Source: an uncultured Prevotellaceae bacterium (GTDB lineage: Bacteria > Bacteroidota > Bacteroidia > Bacteroidales > Bacteroidaceae). From it: a stretch of DNA of 14,502 nucleotides. A program made the translations under genes and the position numbers. The number at the start of each line of letters is the position of its first letter. Position 1 is the first letter of the stretch. The DNA lies in NCBI GenBank assembly GCA_937892315.1, contig CALAVF010000184.1, forward strand, positions 1-14,502, in the 5' to 3' direction. The notes below the pieces were generated by a model. The model was not told where the DNA came from, did no database searches, and was given only the letters and a program-made list of their open reading frames with translations. Shown here in pieces: positions 7,711 to 14,502 of the stretch.

Positions 7711-8756
7711 AAAAAATCTCATCTATTATTATATTTTTGTGCCTATCTCTGAAACTGTTGGCACAGACACAGGTTGCAGAGTTCAATCCGGGCATTGTGG
7801 CAGGGGGCGTGAATTATGCCCTGCCAAAGACCGTCATAAAAACCGACGTGAATGCCGTCAAGGTGGTGTACACACCTGGCGAATTTGCAAAATATGCCGA
7901 CCGCTATCTTCACATCAGCGGTGTCAGCACAGAGCCCTCCACGCAATGGCGTGTGACAGAGTTGCAGGTCTATCTTGAAGGTGTGCCCGACACGACAAAA
8001 GTCTTCACGGTCAAGTTGAAGGATAAGACTGTCGCCCCGATGGCACAGTTGACGGAGAGCGGAGTGCTGGTGGCGGTGAACACCCGTTCCGACCTCGAAA
8101 AGCACAACCTGCCCGCTTCTCGTACGACCAGCCACAAACTGGAGGCACGCCAATACCTGACCGAAGAGATTCTGTCTGCCACATCGATGGCAAAGATGGC
8201 ACAACTTACCGCCCAGGAGATTCTCGACATTCGCGAGAGCAAGAACGCCATCAAGCGTGGGCAGGTGGAGTCGATGCCGCAAGACGGTGCCTCCCTCAAG
8301 ATTGTGCTCGACCTGTTGAATGCACAGGAAGAGGCGTTGACGCAGTTGTTTGTGGGCTATACCGACACGACTTTCACCGCAAAGACCTTCACGGTGTTGC
8401 CAACGGGCGACATTGACAAGCAAATCCTCACCCGCTTCTCTCGCAAACTCGGTTTTGTCGATGCTGACGACTTGGCAGGCGAGCCCTACTACATCAGCGT
8501 GCGAGACCAGCACACCGTCATCTTCCCTTCAGAAAAAGAGGCGGCGAAACGAAAAATAGAGGGTCTTGTGTACAATATGCCCAGCATGGCAAACGTTATG
8601 ATTAGTACGATGCAGGGCACTGTGTTGGAGCGTGAAATGCCTATCGCTCAGTTCGGCACCATCGACCAACTCAGCCCCACGCTCTTCAACAAAGGGGCGA
8701 CCACACGCCTCACGCTCCATCCTGCCACTGGCGGCATCCTGCATTTGGAGCAGTAA
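7707..8756 (+). CDS. Secreted/periplasmic DUF4831 family protein
   Basis: This 349-residue protein has a signal peptide (residues 1 to about 19, MKKISSIIIFLCLSLKLLA, signal peptidase I type; no lipobox Cys). I recognise it as DUF4831 from GVNYALPKT, YTPGEFAKYADRYL and the position directly after the NAD(P)HX repair gene, a pairing I recall in other Bacteroidetes. No catalytic motif is evident. The mature part has no further membrane segment and is probably periplasmic. The start overlaps the nnr stop by four bases (ATGA), so the two are co-translated. Its role is unknown; the coupling of an exported protein to a cytosolic metabolite-repair enzyme is not explained by either sequence. Confidence 0.85.
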   Translation: MKKISSIIIFLCLSLKLLAQTQVAEFNPGIVAGGVNYALPKTVIKTDVNAVKVVYTPGEFAKYADRYLHISGVSTEPSTQWRVTELQVYLEGVPDTTKVFTVKLKDKTVAPMAQLTESGVLVAVNTRSDLEKHNLPASRTTSHKLEARQYLTEEILSATSMAKMAQLTAQEILDIRESKNAIKRGQVESMPQDGASLKIVLDLLNAQEEALTQLFVGYTDTTFTAKTFTVLPTGDIDKQILTRFSRKLGFVDADDLAGEPYYISVRDQHTVIFPSEKEAAKRKIEGLVYNMPSMANVMISTMQGTVLEREMPIAQFGTIDQLSPTLFNKGATTRLTLHPATGGILHLEQ

Positions 8757-8843
8757 GAAGAGGGCGATGCCGTTATCAAGACGTCACGTTATCACGAAAC
8801 CACATATATTTTATTTATAAACCCTAAAAACATTAAAAACAGC

Positions 8844-9515
8844 ATGAAAAAGTATCTTGCAGAAATGGTGGGAACGATGGTTCTTACACTTCTCGGCTGC
8901 GGTACAGCAGTCTCACTCAATTGCGGTTCTGACACCGCATCAGTAGTTGGTACAGCCATTGCATTCGGTCTTGCCGTAGTTGCCATGGCATACACGATTG
9001 GTGGCATCTCTGGTTGCCACATCAATCCTGCCATCACTCTCGGTTGCCTCATCTCTAAGCGTATCAGCGGCAAGGATGCAGGCATGTACATGATTTTCCA
9101 GGTGATTGGTGCCATCATTGGTGCAGCCATTCTCTTCGCTTTGACAGCAAACGACCTCGTTCTTGCTGGTGGTACCACTACAGGTGCCAATAGCACAGGT
9201 GACCACGGTGTTGTGGTAGGTCTCATTGCCGAAATCGTTCTCACTTGCATCTTCGTTCTCGTCGTGCTCGGCACAACAGACGCAAAGAAGGGTGCGGGCA
9301 ACTTTGCCGGTCTCGCCATCGGTCTTTCACTCATCCTCATCCACCTCGTGGGCATCCACTACACGGGCACATCTGTCAACCCAGCCCGTTCCATCGGTCC
9401 TGCTCTCTTCGAGGGTGGTCAGGCACTCAGCGACCTTTGGGTGTTCATCGTAGGCCCATTCGCAGGTGCTGCCATCGCCGCTGGCATCTGGAAGATTATC
9501 GGCACTGAAGAGTAA
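8844..9515 (+). CDS. aqpZ: AqpZ-like aquaporin
   Basis: This 223-residue inner-membrane water channel has six transmembrane segments and two half-helices. The NPA boxes are at 61-63 (SGCHINPA) and 179-181 (GTSVNPARS). The aromatic/arginine filter fits a water-selective channel: Phe41, His167, Thr176 and Arg182, with the same His-to-Arg and Thr-to-Arg spacing as E. coli AqpZ. A glycerol facilitator would have a small residue instead of His and an Asp after the second NPAR. It stands alone, 87 bases after DUF4831 and 151 bases before the glycosidase operon. The upstream AT-rich spacer (8795-8843) probably holds its promoter, but I found no clean -7 box. Confidence 0.94.
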   Translation: MKKYLAEMVGTMVLTLLGCGTAVSLNCGSDTASVVGTAIAFGLAVVAMAYTIGGISGCHINPAITLGCLISKRISGKDAGMYMIFQVIGAIIGAAILFALTANDLVLAGGTTTGANSTGDHGVVVGLIAEIVLTCIFVLVVLGTTDAKKGAGNFAGLAIGLSLILIHLVGIHYTGTSVNPARSIGPALFEGGQALSDLWVFIVGPFAGAAIAAGIWKIIGTEE

Positions 9516-9548
9516 AAAACATTCATTTTGTAATCTTATAAAGAGGGC

Positions 9549-9568
9549 GGCACGTCAAAAAGCGTGCC
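9549..9568 (+). terminator. Hairpin downstream of aquaporin gene, no T-tract
   Basis: ggcacg (9549-9554) pairs with cgtgcc (9563-9568) around an 8-base loop. An outer agagg/cctct pair (9542-9546, 9576-9580) could extend it with bulges. There is no run of T after it, so it is a weak terminator candidate and may instead be regulatory. Confidence 0.35.
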
Positions 9569-9581
9569 TCAACAACCTCTG

Positions 9582-9654
9582 AATCGACCACGACGTGGTC
9601 GATTGACCGACCACGTCGTCATCGGTTCGCCGACCACGACGTGGTCGATATACC
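9582..9654. repeat. Three tandem 23-bp repeats, two of them perfect palindromes
   Basis: Units start at 9586, 9609 and 9632 with an exact 23-base period, each beginning GACCACG(A/T)CGT. Units 1 and 3 agree at 21 of 23 bases; unit 2 agrees with unit 1 at 17 of 23. Around unit 1, aatcgaccacg-a-cgtggtcgatt (9582-9604) is a perfect palindrome with 11-base arms; 9631-9647 is a perfect one with 8-base arms. The middle unit has decayed symmetry. The array ends 12 bases before the ATG of the GH92 gene, which suggests an operator for that operon. A mobile or REP-like origin is also possible. Confidence 0.9.
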
Positions 9655-9666
9655 TTGACCCTCGCT

Positions 9667-11964
9667 ATGGTAAGAAAAGGCTTTTTTGTTTTGGTGTGGA
9701 TGCTGCTCGCTGTTGGAGTGAGGGGACAGGACACCTATATTAAATATGTGGACACGCGTGTGGGCACGGCTGCAAGTGAGACATGCACGGCAGGGCTGTT
9801 TGGTTCGGGCACAGAGGAGTATGCACATACACTTCCGGCGGTGTTGGAACCGAACGGCATGAACTTCTGGACTCCTGAGACGTGTGGAGCGACGGAGGTG
9901 AAAGGGGTGTGTCCGTATTTGCACAAGGAGGAACGGCTGACGGGTTTCCGCTGCTCGCATTGGATTGTGGGAGGCTGCACACAGGACTATGGGTCGTTCA
10001 CGTTGTTGCCAACAGACAACATGGCTGATTCGTCGGCTTTTTCCCATGCCTCAGAGGTGGCTACCCCTGCTTACTATTCAGTCTTTCTCGATGATTCAGG
10101 TACGAAGGTGGAGATGACGGGACGAAGCCGTTCTGCCATTTTCCGACTGACGTATGCCGACCCCGACTCGGCGTATCTGGTCATTACGGTGAACAGCGAT
10201 GAGGGAGAAGGTGAAATCGGCATGGATGAGGAACGCAAGGTGATTTGGGGCAAGAATCCCGTGCATCGCATTTACCAGGGATGGGGCGAACCTGCGGGTT
10301 TCAGCGGATGGTTTGTCCTCCAGTGTAATGCAGGGATTGAGGCGAGCGGACGCATTGACTCGCAACGCATCTGGGTGAAGTTCAAGACGAAGGAAAAGAC
10401 GGTGCTGGTGAAGGCTGCCAATTCGTTTACTTCGGTGGATGGGGCGATGATTAACATGGAGTCAGAAATACCGCACTGGGACTTTGAACAGACGCGGAAA
10501 GAGTTAGAGGCGACATGGGAAAGGCAGTTGGGAAAGGTGGAGGTGCAATCAGATGATGAAGACGAGAAGGCGAAGTTCTACACGGCTCTCTATCACGCAT
10601 CGTTCCTTCCTCACACCATCAACGATGCGGACGGGGCATATCCTCAATTTGCGGATGGCCGGACGATTCGCAACGATAACACGCTGGTGGATTTCGGTTT
10701 GCAACTGACCATGTATGACTATTACGATGACTTCTCCCTATGGGACACCTATCGTGCCTTGCATCCGTTGCTGACGATTCTTGCCCCCCAGAAGAGCGGG
10801 GAGATGATGCAGTCGCTCGTCACCAAATATAAGCAGGGTGGATGGATGCCGATTTTCCCCTGCTGGAACTCCTACACGGCGGCAATGATTGGCGACCATT
10901 GTGCCAGTGTCATCGCAGATGCATACGTGAAAGGCATCCGCAATTTCGATGCGGTGAAAGCGTATGAGGGATTGCGGAAGAACGCTTTCGATAGTCCTGC
11001 CACCTACGAGGCATACAAGAACGGCATGGGCAGACGTGCCTTGTCATCGTACTTGCAGCATGGCTACATCCCCTTGGAGGACAGCGTGAAAGAGGCGTTC
11101 CATCAGAACGAGCAGGTGTCGCGGACGCTGGAATACGCCTACGACGATTATGCCTTGGCACAGATGGCTCGGACGATGATTGACAATCCTTATTTGAAAG
11201 GCATCGACCGCTCTGCCATGCAGAAGGACTATGAGGCGCTGATGAAACGGAGCCGCAACTGGCGGAACGTGGTTGACCCCAAGACGGGCTATGTGAACGG
11301 TCGCCATGCTGACGGGCGTTTTGTGACGGCGACGGACACGATGTTTCTGAAAGAGCCCGAAAAGCATCCCGACGCCCATTCGCTTTCCATCACCAATTTT
11401 GCCACCTTCATCACCGAGGGGACGCAATGCCACTACACATGGTATGTGCCCCACGACGTCGAGGGGCTGGTCAAGGCGATGGGCGGCAAAAAAGAGTTTG
11501 AACGCAAGTTGGACGAGATGTTTGACCGAGGCTACTATTGGCACGGCAACGAGCCTTGCCATCAGGTGGCTTATCTCTACGACTTCATCGGCAAGCCGTG
11601 GAAGACGCAGCAGGCGGTGCGGCACATCATGGCGACCGAATACTTGAACTCGGTGGGCGGCCTGTCGGGCAATGACGATGCAGGGCAGATGTCGGCATGG
11701 TATATCTTCTCCGCCCTTGGCTTTTATCCCGTGTGTCCGGGCACGGTCAATTACTATCTGGGTTCGCCCATTTTTCCTCGGGTGGACATCCATCTGGAGA
11801 ATGGCAGAACATTCACCATCATTGCCGAGAACGCATCGCCAGAGAACATTTACGTGAAGTCGGTGAAACTCAACGGCTTGCGGCACACCTCGCCATACAT
11901 CACCCATTGGGACATCATGGAGGGTGGAACTTTGCGGTTTGAAATGACTAACGAACACCAATAA
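9667..11964 (+). CDS. Secreted glycoside hydrolase family 92 exo-alpha-mannosidase
   Basis: The protein has 765 residues from ATG 9667, chosen because it gives a proper signal peptide (MVRKGFFVLVWMLLAVGVRG, cleavage near residue 20-22); the TTG at 9655 lies in the last repeat unit. GH92 enzymes are calcium-dependent inverting exo-mannosidases that trim N-glycans and yeast mannan. Family marks: VDTRVGT (28-34), SHWIVGGCTQDYGS (97-110), the EGTQCHYTW block with the likely general acid Glu584, GNEP (627-630), YLYDFIGKPWKTQ (636-648) and GNDDAGQMSAW (668-678) with the likely base Asp670/Asp671. The fold is an N-terminal beta-sandwich (to about 275) and an (alpha/alpha)6 barrel. Linkage preference cannot be fixed here. 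There is no lipobox, so it is probably periplasmic. It is the first gene of the operon, 4 bases before the GH28 gene. Confidence 0.95.
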   Translation: MVRKGFFVLVWMLLAVGVRGQDTYIKYVDTRVGTAASETCTAGLFGSGTEEYAHTLPAVLEPNGMNFWTPETCGATEVKGVCPYLHKEERLTGFRCSHWIVGGCTQDYGSFTLLPTDNMADSSAFSHASEVATPAYYSVFLDDSGTKVEMTGRSRSAIFRLTYADPDSAYLVITVNSDEGEGEIGMDEERKVIWGKNPVHRIYQGWGEPAGFSGWFVLQCNAGIEASGRIDSQRIWVKFKTKEKTVLVKAANSFTSVDGAMINMESEIPHWDFEQTRKELEATWERQLGKVEVQSDDEDEKAKFYTALYHASFLPHTINDADGAYPQFADGRTIRNDNTLVDFGLQLTMYDYYDDFSLWDTYRALHPLLTILAPQKSGEMMQSLVTKYKQGGWMPIFPCWNSYTAAMIGDHCASVIADAYVKGIRNFDAVKAYEGLRKNAFDSPATYEAYKNGMGRRALSSYLQHGYIPLEDSVKEAFHQNEQVSRTLEYAYDDYALAQMARTMIDNPYLKGIDRSAMQKDYEALMKRSRNWRNVVDPKTGYVNGRHADGRFVTATDTMFLKEPEKHPDAHSLSITNFATFITEGTQCHYTWYVPHDVEGLVKAMGGKKEFERKLDEMFDRGYYWHGNEPCHQVAYLYDFIGKPWKTQQAVRHIMATEYLNSVGGLSGNDDAGQMSAWYIFSALGFYPVCPGTVNYYLGSPIFPRVDIHLENGRTFTIIAENASPENIYVKSVKLNGLRHTSPYITHWDIMEGGTLRFEMTNEHQ

Positions 11965-11968
11965 TCTG

Positions 11969-13282
11969 ATGAAACGACTATTTTTCCTATTCCTTTGGCT
12001 GCCCCTTGTCGCCCATGCCCAAAACGTCTATAACGTCTTGACTTTCGGGGCGAAAGGCGACAGCGTGACAGACGATGCCGCAGCCATTCAGGCAGCCATC
12101 GACCAATGCACCGCAGAGGGTGGGGGACAGGTGCTGTTGCCCGCAGACCATACATTCCTGTCGGGGCCTGTCGAACTGAAGAGCAACATAGACTTCCACC
12201 TCGAAGCCCATGCCACGCTGAAGTGCCGTCCCGACGAGGGCATCTACCACCTCAGTGCCTTCGGTGCCAACGAAGGCGAGGGCATGAAGTGGCTCTACAC
12301 GACCCGTGCCGAGAACCTTTCCATCACGGGGCAAGGCACCATCGACGGCAGCGGCGTCGATTTCATGGGTGCGGAACTGTCCGACAGTTACGAACTGAAA
12401 CCCCTCAACGGAGCCTTCGACCCCCGTCCCCACGTGCTGACGCTCGAAGCCGTGAACAAACTCCGCATCCAGGATGTGACCATCAAGGACGGAGCCTACT
12501 GGACGGTGCATCTCATTGGCTGCTACGACGTGGTGATAGATGGCATCTCCCTCTTGAACCGTCTGAAAATCCGCAACGGCGACGGCATCGACATCGACCA
12601 CTCCCGCAAAGTCCGCATTGCCAACTGTCTCATCGAGAGCGGCGACGACTGCATCTGCCTGAAGAACCGCCGCGAGTTTCAGCAGTATGGGCCATGCCAG
12701 GACATCGTGGTGACCAACTGCGTGATGACCTCCCGCTCCTGTGCCATCAAGATAGGCTCGGAGAACGTGGACAGCATCAGCCACGTGCTGTTCGATAACT
12801 GTCTCGTTCGTGCCAGCAACCGCGGCCTCGGCATTCAGAACCGCGACGAGGGCACCGTATCGCAGGTCACGTTCAGCAACATGATGGTCGAGTGCCAATT
12901 CTTCAGCGACGTGTGGTGGGGCAAGGCAGAACCCATCTACGTCACCAGTTATCCTCGTGCCGTCGGCAACCATAAAGACGCTGGTTGGCGATTCCCCCCC
13001 GGGGCGACCGAGGGCAGGTGCGGCACCGTGAGCGACATCACCTTCACCAACATCCAGTGCTACAGCCCCAACGGCATCTTCCTCGGGTGCGACACGCTGG
13101 GCAAGGTCTGCGGCATCCGTTTCCGCCATGTTGACCTGCATCCAACCCACATCGACCAGCAGTCGGGCATCTACGACCGCCGTCCCTGTGCAGGCGAAGG
13201 CTTCGTGACAGGCAATCCATACATCCATGTCGAACCCACTGTGACCAACGTCGATGCCGAGGGCATCAGCATCATCCGATGA
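11969..13282 (+). CDS. Secreted GH28-like right-handed beta-helix glycosidase, divergent active site
   Basis: The protein has 437 residues with signal peptide MKRLFFLFLWLPLVAHA-Q. The N-terminal VLTFGAKGDSVTDDAAAIQA (23-42) and repeated beta-helix coils are typical of the pectinase fold. GH28 enzymes hydrolyse galacturonan or rhamnogalacturonan. The catalytic acids look present: NGDGID (203-208) replaces the NTD box, and SGDD (224-227) has the Asp pair. However, the GHG box is replaced by SCA (257-259, before IKIGS) and the RIK box by GIQ (288-290), so substrate-binding residues for polygalacturonate are missing. This resembles rhamnogalacturonase-type or other non-polygalacturonase members. 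It starts 4 bases after the GH92 stop and overlaps the MFS start (ATGA). The same fold also occurs in some lyases and epimerases, so exact chemistry is open. Confidence 0.88.
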   Translation: MKRLFFLFLWLPLVAHAQNVYNVLTFGAKGDSVTDDAAAIQAAIDQCTAEGGGQVLLPADHTFLSGPVELKSNIDFHLEAHATLKCRPDEGIYHLSAFGANEGEGMKWLYTTRAENLSITGQGTIDGSGVDFMGAELSDSYELKPLNGAFDPRPHVLTLEAVNKLRIQDVTIKDGAYWTVHLIGCYDVVIDGISLLNRLKIRNGDGIDIDHSRKVRIANCLIESGDDCICLKNRREFQQYGPCQDIVVTNCVMTSRSCAIKIGSENVDSISHVLFDNCLVRASNRGLGIQNRDEGTVSQVTFSNMMVECQFFSDVWWGKAEPIYVTSYPRAVGNHKDAGWRFPPGATEGRCGTVSDITFTNIQCYSPNGIFLGCDTLGKVCGIRFRHVDLHPTHIDQQSGIYDRRPCAGEGFVTGNPYIHVEPTVTNVDAEGISIIR

Positions 13283-14454
13283 AAGAAAAACTCTGGAATT
13301 CCAACTACACGAAAGTCTGGGCGGCAAACTTCATGATATTCTTCTCCTTCATGCTTGTCACGCCCCTGCTTCCCCTCTATCTCAGCGAGACCTATCAGGC
13401 TGACAAAGACACCATCGGCATCGTCCTGTCGGGCTACACTTTGACCGCCCTCTTGGCACGTCCCCTTGCAGGTTATCTCGTCGATAGTTATCCCCGTCGT
13501 GTGGTGCTGCTCACCAGTTACTTCCTCTTCTTCGCCTTCTTTGCCGGCTATCTCATCGCTGGCACGATGACCCTCTTTGCCGCCATCCGCACCCTGCACG
13601 GAGCACCCATGGGGGCAGTCACCGTCGCCAACAGCACCTCCGCCATCGACGTGCTCCATCCCTCCCGCCGAGCCGAGGGCATCGGCTATTATGGGCTGTC
13701 CAACAACCTTGCCACCAGCATCGCCCCCACCGTTGGACTGCTCATCTACGACACCGTCAGCAACTACACCCTTATCTTCCTCCTTGCTTTCTTGGCAGGA
13801 GGCATCGGATGCACCATCAATGCGACAGTGAAGTTCCCTGCAAAAGAGATTGTTCCCAACAAAGACCCCCTTTCCCTCGACCGCTTCTTCCTTCTGAAAG
13901 GCTGGAGCCAGGGCGTCGTCATGGTGTGCGTCGGCATGTCCTACGGTGTGCTGTCCAACTATCTCGCCATCTACGGCAAAGAAGTGCTCCACATGACCGC
14001 AGGCACCGGTGCGTGGTTCGCCATCCTCAGTGGCGGCCTCATCCTCTCCCGCCTCATTGGGGCACGCTCGCTCCGCAAGGGCAAAGTGGTGGAGAATGTC
14101 AACCACGGCATCCTCATCAGTGTCTTCGGCTACCTCCTTTTCGTCCTCTTGAAGAATCCCGTTGGCTACTACGGAGCCGCCCTCATCATTGGTTTGGGCA
14201 ATGGTCATATCTGGCCTGGTATGCAAACCATGTTCATCAACCTCGCCCCCCACAACCAGCGTGGCACCGCCAACTCCACCCAACTCACCTGTTGGGACAT
14301 TGGCATGGGGCTCGGCGTTGTGCTCGGCGGCATCGCCATCCACCACACCGGCTACACCTCCGCCTTCTGGCTCGCCCTGCTCGTCAACGCCCTTGGCGTC
14401 CTTTTCTACTTCGCCTACGCCATGGCACACTTCCTGAAGAACCGACTGCGATAG
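13279..14454 (+). CDS. Major facilitator superfamily transporter, AraJ-like
   Basis: This 391-residue inner-membrane permease has about 12 hydrophobic segments split by a central loop near residues 185-205. The motif-A-like GYLVDSYPRRVVLL lies in the loop after TM2, and NNLATSIAPTVGLLIYD fits the motif-C region of TM5. The second motif-A-like loop holds RLIGARSLRKGK. It resembles drug/sugar efflux-type members, so import versus export cannot be decided from the sequence. The ATG overlaps the GH28 stop by four bases, implying co-translation. The context suggests handling of sugars released by the two glycosidases, but this is inference. A hairpin follows two bases after the stop. Confidence 0.93.
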   Translation: MKEKLWNSNYTKVWAANFMIFFSFMLVTPLLPLYLSETYQADKDTIGIVLSGYTLTALLARPLAGYLVDSYPRRVVLLTSYFLFFAFFAGYLIAGTMTLFAAIRTLHGAPMGAVTVANSTSAIDVLHPSRRAEGIGYYGLSNNLATSIAPTVGLLIYDTVSNYTLIFLLAFLAGGIGCTINATVKFPAKEIVPNKDPLSLDRFFLLKGWSQGVVMVCVGMSYGVLSNYLAIYGKEVLHMTAGTGAWFAILSGGLILSRLIGARSLRKGKVVENVNHGILISVFGYLLFVLLKNPVGYYGAALIIGLGNGHIWPGMQTMFINLAPHNQRGTANSTQLTCWDIGMGLGVVLGGIAIHHTGYTSAFWLALLVNALGVLFYFAYAMAHFLKNRLR

Positions 14455-14456
14455 GA

Positions 14457-14498
14457 CGCCACGCAAGAAAAGAATTAAGTATGCTTTTCTTGCTGGCG
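14457..14498 (+). terminator. Terminator-like hairpin after the MFS gene
   Basis: cgccacgcaagaaaag (14457-14472) pairs with cttttcttgctggcg (14484-14498) over 15 base pairs with one bulged base and an 11-base loop. A T-tract is not visible: the window ends in a run of g's. It is probably the operon's transcript end; a palindromic repeat is the alternative. Confidence 0.6.
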
Positions 14499-14502
14499 GG
14501 GG

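Noticed and set aside
8771..8794. Two copies of cgttatca spaced 16 bases apart upstream of the aquaporin gene
   Set aside because: Only eight bases each with no dyad symmetry or link to a promoter box; too weak to call an operator.
8758..9549. Nine-base direct repeat aagagggcg on both sides of the aquaporin gene, suggestive of target duplication
   Set aside because: Nine bases could match by chance in spacers of this size at a few percent. There are no terminal inverted repeats or transposase, and the gene looks native.
9582..9654. The 23-bp repeats as a CRISPR array
   Set aside because: The repeats are directly abutting with no spacers and there are no cas genes in the window.
9655..9666. 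TTG start four codons upstream of the GH92 ATG
   Set aside because: The ATG at 9667 gives a standard signal peptide, and the TTG is at the edge of the 23-bp repeat array.
11987..13327. A 446-codon open frame on the minus strand opposite the GH28 gene
   Set aside because: The plus-strand protein has a signal peptide and clear family motifs. The minus frame is Val/Ala/Asp-rich with no recognisable motif, as expected for the antisense of GC-rich coding DNA.
13171..14466. A 431-codon open frame on the minus strand opposite the MFS gene
   Set aside because: It is the antisense of a well-formed 12-segment transporter. Its very Gly/Glu/Val-rich composition mirrors the plus-strand codon bias; no domain is visible.

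Overview
The window looks like chromosomal DNA of a Bacteroidales bacterium, most likely a Prevotella-type genus. The reasons are the hpt-adk-obgE-pgeF gene order, the nnrDE-DUF4831 pair, a GH92/GH28 carbohydrate cluster, matches to the Bacteroidetes -7 promoter box (TAnnTTTG), and the general lack of Shine-Dalgarno sequences. This is family and context recognition by eye; no database search was run.

Layout. (1) 1-1791 (+): the C-terminal two thirds of a UvrA-family ABC ATPase, cut by the window edge. Its first ~385 bases are AT-richer and use different codons from the rest. (2) 1792-2117: an intergenic region almost filled by a long imperfect inverted repeat with 79-base arms. (3) 2118-2885 (+): a beta-phosphoglucomutase-like HAD hydrolase, whose end overlaps that of the next operon. 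(4) 5963 down to 2869 (-): a compact operon hpt, adk, obgE, pgeF, covering purine salvage, adenylate balance, ribosome assembly and a cytosolic cleanup/editing enzyme. pgeF carries an unusual in-frame palindromic insertion. (5) 5964-6156: a divergent promoter region. (6) 6157-8756 (+): the bifunctional NAD(P)HX repair enzyme, translationally coupled to a secreted DUF4831 protein. (7) 8844-9515 (+): an AqpZ-like aquaporin. (8) 9516-9666: a regulatory-looking spacer with a hairpin and three 23-bp tandem palindromic repeats. (9) 9667-14454 (+): a tightly packed operon of a secreted GH92 alpha-mannosidase, a secreted divergent GH28-type beta-helix enzyme and an MFS transporter, followed by a hairpin at the window edge.

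The left and central genes are mostly housekeeping. The right third is a small glycan-use module: two exported glycosidases and a 12-segment permease, with no SusC/SusD pair in view. I saw no CRISPR array, tRNA, rRNA, transposase or defence system. The signals most worth checking are the long inverted repeat (1803-2001), the 23-bp palindromic repeat array (9582-9654), the mosaic uvrA-like gene, and the palindromic insertion in pgeF.
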